64,000 nucleotides of DNA from Sipunculus nudus (Eukaryota > Annelida > Sipuncula > Golfingiida > Sipunculidae). Made by a program: the position numbers and the translations under genes. The notes under the pieces are model-generated. The model was not told the DNA's origin. It was given only the letters and a program-made list of their open reading frames with translations, and made no database searches. Shown one piece after another: positions 31,512 through 44,417 of this stretch (the first letter of the stretch is position 1; the number at the start of each line of letters is the position of its first letter). Location of the stretch: contig CM049308.1 in assembly GCA_026874595.1 (NCBI GenBank), positions 19,530,001-19,594,000 on the forward strand, in the 5' to 3' direction.

Positions 31512-34500
31512 AAAATATACGATTTCAGGGTACCCCCTTGAATCGCTACCCCTGGCTTATTATTTACGAATCATTCATAACACTTTGCTTTCCCTCTCGT
31601 CATTTAAATCACAAAGATACTTAAAATAAGGTCATAGATATATACTGCTAATTATTTTAAAATTTCAAGTTAACAGTAGTATCATCTGAAATACTCTTGC
31701 GGGTAAAAGGAAATATTAACTTTATATTTTACATTTATATAACCAATTAGCAGATTTGGCCTGATGATCTAATTAGTATATAGATTTATTATTAACATAA
31801 AAAATGAACCCGCAGATAAAGTAACGGCATGTTTCTTAATGTCAAAATGGACAAGGCTACCAACAGAGCTATAATTCAATTGTCAAGCCACCACAGAAAA
31901 CAAGGTTCTGGCCTTAAAATAGTCCCATTAATAAATTGGAAAGTCTTGAAAGGCTTGAAAAAGAGTGTGAACAGCGTCATTAATCCAGCCTAGATAAAGC
32001 TGTTAGACACTAGCCGGCCGCTGCATGCACAATAGCGACTGTGGCGTGACCACTGCCAGTATATCAATTTAATCACATTTTACGCACGTGGCTGCTACCA
32101 GCTTTTCATTTAAATGACTTGACTCGAGATAGAACAACATCTGTGTCACATCAGTTTGGTTTACATGCCCTTGGAGAAAGCCAGAAACTTTTTTCTAATA
32201 CCACTAAAGCCACGTTATATAGAAGAACAACAGAATGCTATTAGAGTTATAACATCTTTTGTATAATCTTCTTTATTAAAACTTCAATTCCTCACTTAAC
32301 TCACCAAAATATCATATCGTAAATAACTTGGCTCCTTGTTCGAGCCTGTTTTGAATTTGTCACGTTTGAATGCTCTAATTACCAGCCCAGTCTGCGAATG
32401 TGTAGTCTTTTTATTGCCAACTTGGAAGAAATAAAGATATTTTTTTGTCCTTTATAAAAAGTAAAATACCATTAAGTTAAAAATTGTTCGTACCCTTTTT
32501 TATAAAAAAAAATACATACACATGCATACATACACAAAAGTACATACATACATACATACATACATACATACAAAAGTAAATATATTTCAGGGAAACTATT
32601 TAAACTACTGAGGAAATAGTCCTGAAAACACCAATACATATATCAGACTTTCGGACACGATGGCATTTCTGTGTTCGGATGAGTGAGCCCTTACTGAACA
32701 TAATTGTACAGAAGCAAGGCCTTGTTTAACAGATTAAGTCCTCCTTACTGAGGTGTAATGGGACACCTTTTGTATATCTCATGCTTAGAAGAATAAAACG
32801 CATTCATAATAAAAATTCTTAACAAATTATAAACATTGCATTTTCTGATACAATTGTGTCATGTATCTTATATATAGTTCCTTCATTGCGTCATGTATCA
32901 TATATAGGTTCTTTAAAATTGCTTAAATATTGACAATATTATAAGCGTCAGTTACTGAACTTTAACATCATGATATGTTTGAATGCATTTAATTTGTTGT
33001 TCAATATACATGTATATGAAACTTAAACCACTACCTTACTGCTGTACTACTTTTTCATGGTATCTGCCTTTTATAAGAGCCATCGATAATCAATGATTTG
33101 TTGATAAAGACAAATTCCGCAAGTTCTGATGTATTTGTTTAAGAGAAGTGCATTTACATACTTTTGGATTCAGATGCTTAAATCAATATTACACTTTAAA
33201 ACCTCGGAGTGTTTTTTCCATTACACAGAAGTGATAATTATAGTTTTATTTTGGGGATGGATAGATGTAAGATTTAAAAACAACGTGGCAAAAGACTTTC
33301 AACGGCGGTGCCTTTCTTTAGAATAATTAATCAAATCGTTAATTTAGTCATTATAAGCATGATAAATCAAAGGATACACGAATTTAGAGAGACGGATGAA
33401 TTCTTTACGCAGGCTTTTTAAATTATTCTGGTATTGTCGCCTGTGTTAATTCCAATAATCATTGAAGAATGTGTTTTCTTTTCCATTTCAGTTGCCTTTC
33501 ATATAATGGGGTTACAAATCAAATATTACTACAAAGAAGAACCGACTCCAAACACTAACCATGGTATGGGAAATTTTGATTAAATTTTATTGATAGATAC
33601 AGGAGTAATTTTGGTTAAAACTGTGTTATTCCAATATATTATATGACTGTGATTTGGAATAATTTCACATGCTTGTTGAGGCTTAAATATTTTTTTAATT
33701 GCATAGAGCTCGAAGAAGACACACCTGTTGAAAAATTTAATTTATATGCTAGATTTATCTGTAGTAGATTACACCACGGTAGCTCTACGTATTTTGTCAT
33801 TCCCTATATCAATTAAGCTTTCATGTACCTTGACGTCAGTACATGAGTAAGCTGATCAGAAACCGCGAGGGGCGTCAACCTCGGGGCTTGTCGTAGACTT
33901 TGTCGTAGCGGGGTTCCTGTTGCCTGTTTTTCGGCGACCTGCCACGACTAAGACGATCGCCAGGAGTTGTCTACAAATTATCCAGATTAACCTGTCTTGG
34001 TGCATCGGTTTCCGAGCAGTTTAGATGAGACTGGTGCGGGAACCGACACCAGGTTAGGGCATTTAATACCATTAAGAATATTTACATATCTTTGAATTAA
34101 TAAATAGTATGTACCTTCTTGTAACATACCAAGCCTCTGGCATATTTGAATTATACACACATAACTGTTACCTATATAACCTGAGCCTATGTCAGTAATT
34201 GAGTGATTAAAATGACTACCTTCCCTGTAATAAAGAAGTTCAGTATCCGAGATACGCGTTTTTCCATCTAACCGAATTAACCGTTTTTACGACATATTTG
34301 TAGGCCTCATAATAATGGCGAGCCTCTTCGACCTGAGAGTTGCTAAAAATCTTCTTTGCCCTTTAAGCGATGCTGTTATTGTAACTCAATATATCTTACT
34401 GAAAGTGTTCTGTTCTGCGTCACTCGCATTTTACTTACTGCCAGGAGCGGCTGGGACGGATAAACAGTATTGAGTTGTCTAGATTGGAGTGGTGTCTTAC

Positions 34501-34818
34501 TAATGAATGCATTCTCCTTTTCTTAGAATCTAGGAATTTAAGAAGTTAAAGGTATCTCTTATGGACTGTCGCTAAATATGTCATTAAGGCAGTGTTCGCT
34601 CATAATATTGGAATACTCATAATATTACTTACATAGGGAGGCACATATTGATTATATTATGTTATCAGTACCAGAGTACAGACATTCGGTATTAATTATA
34701 CGTGGTTTGATTTCTCATGTGATGCATATGAAGGAACCCGCAGTATACATATCATATTAACAAAACCTGACCAGGGAATATACACACGTCAACAAAAACA
34801 GGATACAGACAATCGACA

Positions 34819-34819
<1 letters not shown>
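31509..34819. other. Long unassigned AT-rich stretch
   Basis: Contains an (ACAT)n tract near 32515-32575. 33716-33870 is a diverged copy of the segment at 21835-21990. No supported gene. Confidence 0.4.

Positions 34820-34868
<49 letters not shown>
34820..34868. repeat. (TA)n microsatellite
   Basis: Pure TA run ending in TGTATATA. Confidence 0.9.
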
Positions 34869-34870
<2 letters not shown>

Positions 34871-35204
34871 GGATACTTTCATGGGCACTTCACTTGCTTC
34901 CTGACATCCTGAAAGTGAGTTATAACACTTTAAATAACCAAACGAATCTGTAACAGTCGGGCACACGTTATATTGCAACTGAAGCTTATGAGGGAAACTC
35001 TGGTCGATAAGTCATCGGATATAAAGTCGGATTTAATCTAGGAAATATTGTCATTTCTTTTCACTTGGAAAGTTGATGGTTTTCTTTTAACACTTACATA
35101 AGGTCGAGGTGAGAAAAAGGGATATCTAAAAATGAAAGTCGTACAAGGCAAGAAATTCAGACCTGTTTTGGGTGATATTCTAAATACAGGGAGGTCCTTA
35201 TAGG

Positions 35205-35565
35205 TTTTTTTTTTAATTTTTGTTGGTGGAGGTAACCGCCTCTATTTTTTAAATGCTAACTTAACTACATATATGTACATCTGCAGATTTCCATTCCGGT
35301 TTCGGACTACGTGACAGGGCAGTATCACACGCTTCCTCTCATTTTATATCCTGGCATTAACCAGGCCCGGTGACTACTGCAACTGCGGGCCCTGGGTGCG
35401 TAATCGTCCCCATTGGTGGGTCACACCACCGAGGAGCCCCTGGAAGGCGCACTCGTTTGTGAGTGAAACACGGCGTTGGGCACTGCAGAGCGCTTACCCT
35501 GGGTTTAGGGGCGACCGTGAAAAATCTCACCGCCTCGGCTGAGATTCGAACTCTCGATCCTTATA
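35205..35565 (-). mobile_element. tRNA-derived SINE, family S, with 3' tail
   Basis: On the minus strand: 'gagagttcgaatctcagccg' (B box), 'ccgtgtttcactcacaaacg', 'ggctcctcggtgg', 'gggcccgcag' and 'ccgggcctggtta'. The distal tail '...gcggttacctccacc' is followed by an A-rich end (T-run at 35205-35220 in plus spelling). The 5' part of the tRNA head is missing. Confidence 0.75.
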
Positions 35566-35912
35566 ATTTTACTTTCAACTTTGACTTCTGGAAATTATTT
35601 TTTCCTGAGAACAGATTTACGTCTCCATAATTGTTGGTATTAACAACGAAATTGGTTTCAGATATACATTAAATGGTTTATTTAAGTCTTTAATACCACG
35701 TATCGCTGGATCAGTAAAACAGTCGAAGTTTCTTAAGTCGTCCATTTCAAGGCGATTAGAGACTTGTTGAAGAACATTTCATACCTTTATATAATCATAT
35801 TTTACAAGACAACAATGATTCTAAGGTCAGCAAGAATACACTTGCAATATCGTCAAGTTGTAATGTCAATGAATTCCTTGGCATGTGATTTCTTGGCCAG
35901 GGGCGTATTCAT
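35566..35912. other. Unassigned DNA
   Basis: Nothing supported. Confidence 0.45.
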
Positions 35913-35950
35913 GGGGGTGGGGGGGGGGGGTGGTGGGGGGGGGGGGGGGG
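35913..35950. repeat. Long G-rich run (38 bp, three T interruptions or fewer)
   Basis: G5TG12TGGTG16-like tract; the longest purine-only-type G run in the window and a candidate G-quadruplex. Confidence 0.85.
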
Positions 35951-37540
35951 CAAGGGGCTAGTCAACTACTGGCAAGTGTTATGTTTGTAAACTCACTTTT
36001 ATTTTATGTTCCATTATAAAATATGGCGTGTTAAGTAAAACATTGGCATGTTTCTTTATGCGTGCATTGATGTGGTTATGTTAATCTCATAGTAAAATTA
36101 AACGATCAGTTGTATTCGGATAACGCGCCGTTTATTTTAAAAAAAGGCGGGCAAATTTGTTTTAAGAATACGAGGATTATGAGACTGTAGATTCAAGAGA
36201 GGTGATTGTTTCATGGCCATTATGTTTATGTGATAACTTTCATCTAGTAATAAAGATAGTTATTATCTTTTTAAAATTAACATATATTCATAGAAAGAAA
36301 GAAAATTTTGAAATTGGTGAATTTCTGTAACGAGAGAACAAAAAATATTCAGATATTGTCTGTAATGTACATATAGATACATATCTGATATAATAATATA
36401 AATATATTTTCAGTTCTAAAGTTTCCATTGACCTAAAGAAAAACTATTTTTGTTGTAATATGAGGAAGAGCAAGTCCACATATACCAGTGAAGGTGCAGA
36501 TGCACTTTGTTTGCTCCACAAGATGGAACTGAATATCTTTCCTCACAATATAATTATTCTTTTTATATATGGGCTACATATTGTTTTTTTTTTTTTTTTT
36601 TTTTTAATCAGAACCATTTGCCTGTCCACTGTACAGGGTCGATGCACTTTCGAAAACTCTATAATAAACCTAATGATCTATTGGTTTTTACTTTCGTGGA
36701 TAATGGTTACCCACAAATTCCACGAACATAAAAGACCAAACGAACAATTCTGAATCCACAGTACCATTTTTATATAAATATATGATGAAAATTGGGACTA
36801 GACTCCATTGGGTCTGTCCCACGTGGGCTCTATCAGGGAATGCTGTTTTTGTTTTAGTGAAAGGTATCATAGCGACTTTCAGGTTGATTATAAAGCTCCT
36901 GTAAAATAACACTGGAGATGACATGCTGCCCTTTACAGACAGATAGATAAAGCATCTATTTGCAAGCACGAATTCATCGGATACGCCATCAGCCACTGCG
37001 AACATGAAATAAAAATATTGAAGGTTTACCGATAAACGGTTATTTACCGTGGCACGTTTACAGGGTCACCCATAAAATGACGTAGCCATCGAAATTAAAA
37101 TATGTAACCAGCTCTATATTAGATGTTATGTAAATTTTGGAAAACCATCAAATTATGGAATAACAAACATATTATTTGCTACTAGTAAAGTATTTTATCA
37201 AAAAGGGACCCCAGGAGGAAAGGTAATTTTCCCTTCCTGTAAGAAATGATTTTCCGCCTTCATTATACCTTTCACAAGTGACCAAGGGGTCATGATGCTC
37301 AGCTGATCTCTGAAACTGCGAAATTTTATCAACTCTTGATGTAATGATCTGGTGATAAATATTTGTTAAGAAACCTTGAACAATGGGTAGAATGACTTTC
37401 AGAGTACGAAAGTAATTTTTTTGCCTATTATCCTGAGAAAATAGGTAACCGTGACATTATCTAAGGTTTCCATGAAGATTTTACCAGAACCTTCTTTGAT
37501 GTTGTGTTAAAAGATTCTAGGCCTAATACAATTTGAGCCC
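35951..37540. other. Unassigned AT-rich DNA
   Basis: A T-run lies near 36583-36605. Small open frames around it are artefacts. Confidence 0.45.
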
Positions 37541-38100
37541 ATCTGACTTTCGGGTTACTCAAATAATGCTTACAGAATATGTCACCACGACCTAATTTTG
37601 GGTTTTCAAGGAAATTAGGCTGGGATCTAGCTGATGAACACTGAAAAAAAATGCTTATGCATTGGGCCCTGTTAACGGCCAGACTGCTTAATTTGAAGAT
37701 CTAAAAATAGACAAAAAATGCATGAACATGAGAAATATACAGGTGGCGCCACAAGTCTTCAGGACCTGAATAAACTTACCACGATCCATATGCATGGAAA
37801 GAATCATGGCTATTGATGCATCAGTTAGTCAGATACGGGAGACTGTGTATCAAATGTTTAATTATTTTGGGGTTCATAAAGAGGCCACGTAACTAATTGA
37901 ATACAGGTCGCAGTGACCTAATTTCTTGGGTCCAGGGAGATTTTTTATGGACTTCTCTTGCTTTTAATTTAGAAGGTTCCAGGTCCAGCGGTTACGGTTT
38001 GTGTCCCGTTAACGGATGACAGTAAGACCGGACGGACGACATACAAAGAGTAATCGCTATAGCTCAGAATGATGACTTTCAGTCATCTAAGCTGAAAACC
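37541..38100 (+). repeat. Hairpin-ended repeat, diverged copy
   Basis: Contains 'acaggtggcgccacaagtct', 'gcagtgacctaatttcttgg', 'ccggacggacgac', 'gagtaatcgctatagctcag' and a terminal hairpin-like 'gatgactttcagtcatctaa'. Same family as 1-746 and 56353-58105. Confidence 0.8.
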
Positions 38101-39418
38101 ACACGTACTAGCAAGGCGCGTTACGGCGATGTATCAAGTACAATCAATAAAAACTGGTGCCAACTAACCTGTATGATAATTAGTCTTACTTTACTGCATG
38201 GAATATCTCGGAAATCACAGAACGTATAAGGAAATTTTATTTATCCCGTCATGTTAAGCTGTTGCTTATTAAATTAACCCCCTATTAGGTACTGTAATAG
38301 AGTCCAATGATTTCACAGATACCTCTATTTAAAACTTTCTGGTTGTAAAAGATCTGATAATTTTAACGAAAAACGGCTTAACATTACAATGAATAAAAAT
38401 AAATGTATTTCATATTTTCAACTTTAAATAAAATTAAACTTACACCCTCCGTAATGAATAGTTATCGGTACTTGTATATCTTTACATATATATATTTAAG
38501 CAACCTGTTTACATTAAGCATGATCATTTGAGGGACATCACATAAATAAATCTCACTGGAAGACATCTGGCTAAAAAATTAGTAGGACCCTCTAAAAAGT
38601 TATCGGACGTTTAGTTGTAGCGTATTGCTGATTTAAAACCTGCGGTTGACAAAAGCTGATACGGAGTGAAGGATTACCAAAAAGGTTTACAGAAGCCGAG
38701 GTTGAATAGTTATTCCTGTTTTTAGTTCACCGGCTTCCTTCAAATGGCTTTGATGAAGTTCCAGCATTCATTTAGGGGCACTCTTTATTCTAATATAATA
38801 AGCACATTTGATGATCACAATTCGGTTATAAGCAAAAACCATTCTCACTTTTAATATTCTTAATTAAGGGAGACGCTTGCAGTTTTATCTTTGACATTGT
38901 TTTCTACATAATGCTTTTCCGTAAAAATCAATTGAGCTCTCCGTTCGAGGAATTAAAAGAGAAATTGGTTCAGGTGATCCATTCAAATCGTTAATGTCAC
39001 AAAACGTTAACGAAAGCATTATTACTATTTTCCTAATAGGGTCAATTTTTGTCAGAGTGATGAAGGGCTTATTGACGCACATAATTGCATGCCATTTTAA
39101 CAATGCTGTGTGAGTCCGCGACACAATCCAGCGCGTGATGATAAGAGATTTTTTTATATGCATTATTCTCATACGCTTACCTCCTTTAAGTTTGGTCCAA
39201 GGAAACAGATCATCCAATGTGATATAATGTTCGGGTTAAAGATGAATCTAGCAGCATTACAATTACTTTTTCTGAGTCCTTGTAGACATATGGAAGGAAG
39301 TTATGCCCTCTGTATATCCTGACTTATTCAGATGGGTACCTCAAAGTGTTTACAATTATGCTACATGAAGCAAGACAGATTGTTTTAATTGGAATGGACG
39401 AATTAAGTGCTTTATTAC
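38101..39418. other. Unassigned DNA
   Basis: No recognised gene; a 110-residue minus-strand frame at 38885-39217 has no motif. Confidence 0.4.
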
Positions 39419-39419
39419 C

Positions 39420-39850
39420 GGCCTCTGTGGCTCAGGGGCAGATCAAAGGTCTTAAAGTTCGAATCTCAGCGGAGACGGTGAGATTTTTTACAGTCATCCC
39501 CCACCCAGGGTAAGCGCTCTGCAGGCTTAAGGCTAAAGGAAAACTGTGCCCAACAACCGTGTATTACACACATTTGAGTACGTCATCGAGGGTTCCTCGG
39601 TGTTTTTACCCAAAAAGGGGATGATTATACACCCAGGGCCCGCAGGTACGGTAGACACCGGGCCCGGGTGACACCAGGATACAAAAAGAAATGATAGGAA
39701 GCAAGTGCTACCACCCTGTCACGTAGTCCCAAACCGAAATGACACTCTGCAGATGTGTATTCTTAGATTAAGAATTAGGTAAGTCAGCATTAAACAAATG
39801 GACGCGGTTACCTCCATAAGAAAAATAAATAAAAAAAAAAGAGAAAAAAG
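39420..39850 (+). mobile_element. tRNA-derived SINE, family S, most complete copy
   Basis: Starts 'ggcctctgtggctcaggggc'. The A box TGGCTCAGGGG is at 39428-39438 and the B box AGTTCGAATCT at 39456-39466. The body has 'agcgctctgcaggcttaagg', 'gggttcctcggtg', 'gggcccgcagg' and 'ggtgacaccaggatacaaaa'; the distal tail 'gcggttacctccat' leads into an A-rich end at about 39822-39850. RNA polymerase III would transcribe it; a LINE would supply reverse transcription. Copies: 30.3, 35.2 and 46.1 kb (all minus). Confidence 0.8.
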
Positions 39851-39904
39851 TGCTGCAATGATCGGGGGGTTTTGTTGTGAGAGAGGAAAGAGCTATATCG
39901 TAAT

Positions 39905-40605
39905 TACGCTCCCGAGGCAGCGGAAATCTTGCGCTTTTAAAGAAGCAACTGATTTTCACGCTGCCAGCTTTGACCGTTTATGATATATTTAGACACCAGA
40001 TGGCGGTTTGTTGTCCACTGAAATAAACGTGCGTACGATGTGACAAGCAGCCAATCAGATGCCAATAAACAAACACTTGACAGGCATCCTGGCTCCGCCC
40101 ATTGCCGCGCTTCAAGCGCCTCTTGATCAGTTTCCGGTCGAATTTAAATTGCTCCCTCTGCATTCTCGCATCATCGACCGATTCGATTATATGACACTAT
40201 GACTGTGTTAGCGTAGCCATGTACCTGTTGTCTGCAGAACTGAAACCAGCCAGCGAGGTGTGCACGCAGCCTTTGTTGTTACGTTTCGTTTGAATTACAG
40301 CTCACCGGCCGAGCATCCTTTGTGCCCAAGGCCCTAAGCAAACCACGTCAGGGGCAATTCTCTCTGAGCCTGTGGCCTGTTCAGACGGTTACGCTGGGGG
40401 ATGAGCTGTCACTCAAAAAGAAATTAATATGATTGGCTCCGTGTATTCCTCGCTTGGCTTTGTCTTCCAGCACAAGGTCTCATCTGATTGGACAAAAATA
40501 CAGTGCTCCCCTCTGGTGTTGCAATTCAGGATACGAGGTCATAACAAACAGCGCCTTACGATATAGGAAGTAGCCCTATAGGTAAAGCGCTGTGTAAAGA
40601 GCGTA
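39905..40605 (+). mobile_element. 701-bp MITE, full copy, plus orientation
   Basis: Ends TACGCTC...GAGCGTA. Flanks TATCGTAAT (39896-39904) and TATCGTTAT (40606-40614) are a 9-bp target duplication with one mismatch. It is almost identical to the inverted copy at 50606-51306, also exactly 701 bp. A 61-codon minus-strand frame (39978-40163) is conserved in the other copy, with one residue changed, but near-identity of the DNA explains this. No transposase. Confidence 0.92.
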
Positions 40606-40614
40606 TATCGTTAT

Positions 40615-43560
40615 TGATTGCACACGAATTGTTGAAGTGGAAATCGAGAATTCTGATATGCGTTCCCTGAAAGCCCTCCATGACCCAGGAGGTATTCTAA
40701 CTGACTGAGTAAATAATAATACATACAGTAAATAATACATATGAATCAAAACTTAAATCCCGTTTCTATAAGGATTAACTTCTTAATTTCTTTGCTTCGC
40801 ACAAGCTGACTGTCCCATAACCTTTTGAAATAAATCCTATACATTGACCAGAAATTCAATCACAATAAGAGAGATACTAAGTTTAACAGAATCTCTTATG
40901 CATATGTTAGGTATTATTTGAATGCAAATAAATATATCTAATGCTTCTCCTAATTCACATAATTTCTGTGCAGATTTTGATATGATTAGTACTGCCTGTC
41001 AAGCTTCGTGATAGAATATCTGACGTGAGAAGGGTAAAATGCTGCGAATAGAACACGGCGCCTTTACAGTGCAATGTGATGTGAATAAATTATAATGCCA
41101 TTTATCTTTCTTTTGTATCATGAGCGAGTATAATTATATTTGCCGCACACGTTTTTGCAAACAATGTCCTTATAATTACATTTGTGTAGTTTTTGCAAAC
41201 TCTTTTAATTAAGTGACATCAATTTTCTCTGTTTTTGTGAGTATTTACAAAGCCTACCCTAGATAACTTTGCAGTTCTTTTTCTCTCTACATACTCGCTG
41301 ATTTAAAAGGTTAAATATTAATGTAATCCAATTAAAATAGAATACCCATTCAGTTCGGCCCCATTAACTGATTTGATTAAACGACTTGCCCTCTCATCTG
41401 ACCAAAAGAAGTTAACCTGTACAGACTGAATGCATTTAAACATATTAGAACCAAGATAAAATATTCATTTTCCACGAAGTGCGTTAGGGTACACTGGTCC
41501 AGCAGACCGGATTCTGCCTGGTCAATTCAGAAACATGGAAATATCATTGACGGGGGTCATTACTACCAATTAGCATCAGTTCAAGAGATTCACAGTGTCT
41601 ATGTAGAACAGTTGAAAGCATACCAATCAATACAATTCCTAAATTTTGACCTTGGTTTAGGGACGCGTGAAGTAGTGATTGTAAAGAGCAACCGTATTTA
41701 GTGATAATATTGAAAAAAAAAAACTCTGAGTTATACCAATTTCAAATGGTATATTAACACATAATTCAATCCATGGTTGAATCGTTGCGGCCAAAGAGAT
41801 AGTGAACTCCTCGGCGTGAAATAGTTGGTCGTTTTTTTGGTGTGTAGGTATATCTTTTTTTAATCAGAATCACTTAAAGGGGCCAAATCACCTATAAAGT
41901 AGTTAAATTAACATGAAAAATAGCTTCTTCCCTTTAAAATAAATTTTTTTCCAGCCAAAAATTGCCCTGAAACCGTTTGCTTACTCCTGTAAAATAGTGT
42001 TTAAAACAGCGGACCGGGCGCGGTGTCAACATAAACATAGGAAATCTTTGTATAAAGCAAAACTAAACTGATAGTGTGAAAGAATAGGCATAATATTGCT
42101 CCTTATAATGTCCCTTTAAAAATATCCACTGATCGGAACGAAGACAGCTTCGTACACTTTTAAATGTAGACCTGTCTTTTCATTCGTAATTTTTATCAAA
42201 TGTGTAATTTCCACATTAAAATAAGATCTTTCCATCAGTCATGAATATGTTTTGAAATAATGCCTATTCATAAACTATTACATCAGAATTACGCGTTCTC
42301 ATAAATGTGTCTAAAGCTAACACATTTTGAATAACCAATCCACGCGGGATTAGATAGCGCTGCTCAAAACGGCCCCGGAATTCCGCATTTTTAGAATGAA
42401 TCCCTGGAGGCTTATCAGAATATAAGCACATAACTGTAACTTTAATCTTCCTTGACATAGAACTCGCGTTCAGGGACGAGAGCGGTTTATCTGTTTCTAC
42501 TGAGACATTCCCGGACTGTATATTTTGCCTAATCCACATTAAAGTATAATTTTCAAAGCAAGGTTAACATGACACCTTGTGCCTGCGTGCCGATCCAAAC
42601 TTATGTACTGGAGTAATAGAAATTAATATGTAGATATGCTTACGCCACGAGGTCAGAGGTATCCCGGCTTCTTTGCGGTGTTGCCAGGAATATGATGAAT
42701 TGTGAAGGGAATATGATGAATTGTGGTGAATAAATTAACCAAAATAACATTTCGCCTACGTTCGAATTCCGGCAAAATCCATGCATATTTAATTATATAA
42801 TAGATCACCAGACGTCTTTGTGATATTGCTTTGATAACACGGAATTTTATGGGTTTTGCTGATAGTCAGTAGCACCCTTGTTTCAACTGTATGCAAAATC
42901 TGTACTTATTTAATAAGGTTAAAGTTTAAATTGACATACAGAGAGTAATCACTCTTGGGTTGCTCGTTCTTCCACTTTCTAGTGCACTTTGCCTCCACGT
43001 CTCCACTGGCACATTAAAGAGTAATTTCATACAAACTGCAAGCATTTTCTCATAGACATATAATTAAATATCCTTTTATAAAGATGTGACTGTTTTAGTT
43101 TCGTGTCTTCGTTGTCACTCTCACCTTGATATCGAATACTTTTCTTTTGTCTGAAAAGATAAATTGTCTATGCAAAAAAGGCAAGAAAAAGGAAACCCTT
43201 CATGTTTGAATGCGTATAAACAAACTTTCGAACATTTACACACGTTCATAGTTCCACAGGGTAACCTATAAACTAGCGACAGCTTGTCACCCCAAACGTC
43301 GATTTTAGATGAACTGGAGACGATGGGGTGACAGTACAAGCTATTGGGTTCGAATCAATTCTAGTATGTGCAGATGTGCACGCCATTTCTGACACTACTT
43401 TTTCATTTTCATCTACTTCTCGAACTGCCATTTTCCTGAGTTAAGACAAAAAGTAACGTTATTATGTTGGGGAAAATAATAATTATTACATCCACGGTTT
43501 ACTTACGTGTATTCGTGCAGCAGTTTTTAATACCGAGGCTGGTTTTAATCGAAAAACTCG
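40615..43560. other. Long unassigned stretch
   Basis: A 91-residue minus-strand frame at 42264-42539 (MWIRQNIQSGNVSVETDKPL...) has ordinary composition but no recognised domain. Nothing else supported. Confidence 0.4.
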
Positions 43561-43609
43561 TCTCCACGTCTGTCAGCGGGAGAATCATAACTTCCGGTAG
43601 GGGATTTCC

Positions 43610-43830
43610 AAACGGCTATGTGTAAAACTCGGAAGTCCGAAGTCGGAAGCAAGGATTTTTTAAATAAAGCAATGTTCGAAGCATAATTAAAATGATACTA
43701 CATCAATAGAAAGTACCATTTTATTTTTATTGATAGAATGAGGTCTTTTCTATCATTATGTAAAAAATCAAAGTTATCCATCTGAAGTTATAGACTATTT
43801 CTTGCTCGGTAATGCCCGGTTATGGTCCAA
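43610..43830 (+). repeat. Arm of a diverged inverted repeat
   Basis: 'ctcggaagtccgaagtcgga' followed by an AT-rich body is mirrored on the minus strand at 47000-47240 ('cttccgacttccaag'). Confidence 0.4.
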
Positions 43831-44369
43831 ATAACATGTGTAAAACTAGCCAGTAATGGCTAATGCACTGGTCATCATGTCATCAGCAAACGTGTCAAGC
43901 ATTTTCGGTTTCTTCAATATCACATATTTATCAAAAACTCTGTTTTGTAACATTAATTATGCTGTTTTTTATAATATATTATATTGATATTTTATTTCAT
44001 GTTGTAAAACAAGATTATATAATTACTCATCAATATTTTCGCTATTACCGTATTTTTTGTTTGTGGAAACATGAAAAAAAATAAAGATTTGTTAATATTT
44101 TAAAAATTACCCTGATAATATCATAGAGAGTTAAACAGATAATTTGACAGAACCACAAAACGTCCAGTAAATGTTTTAACAAGGGTGTTTCGAACAAAAT
44201 ATTTTATTTATCATGTATCAATTGAAAAACCTTTTCCTCTTCCATTGACCAAAAAATTTAATCATGATTATGAATCTCTTAAACTCTTATCTATTATGTA
44301 ATACTTTTTATGCCAAATTATATTTTACATTTCATGGTCAGGTTGCACACATTTATATATATATGTATG

Positions 44370-44417
<48 letters not shown>

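Noticed and set aside
42264-42539. 91-residue minus-strand open frame with ordinary composition
   Set aside because: No recognisable domain or convincing acceptor; left as a note only.
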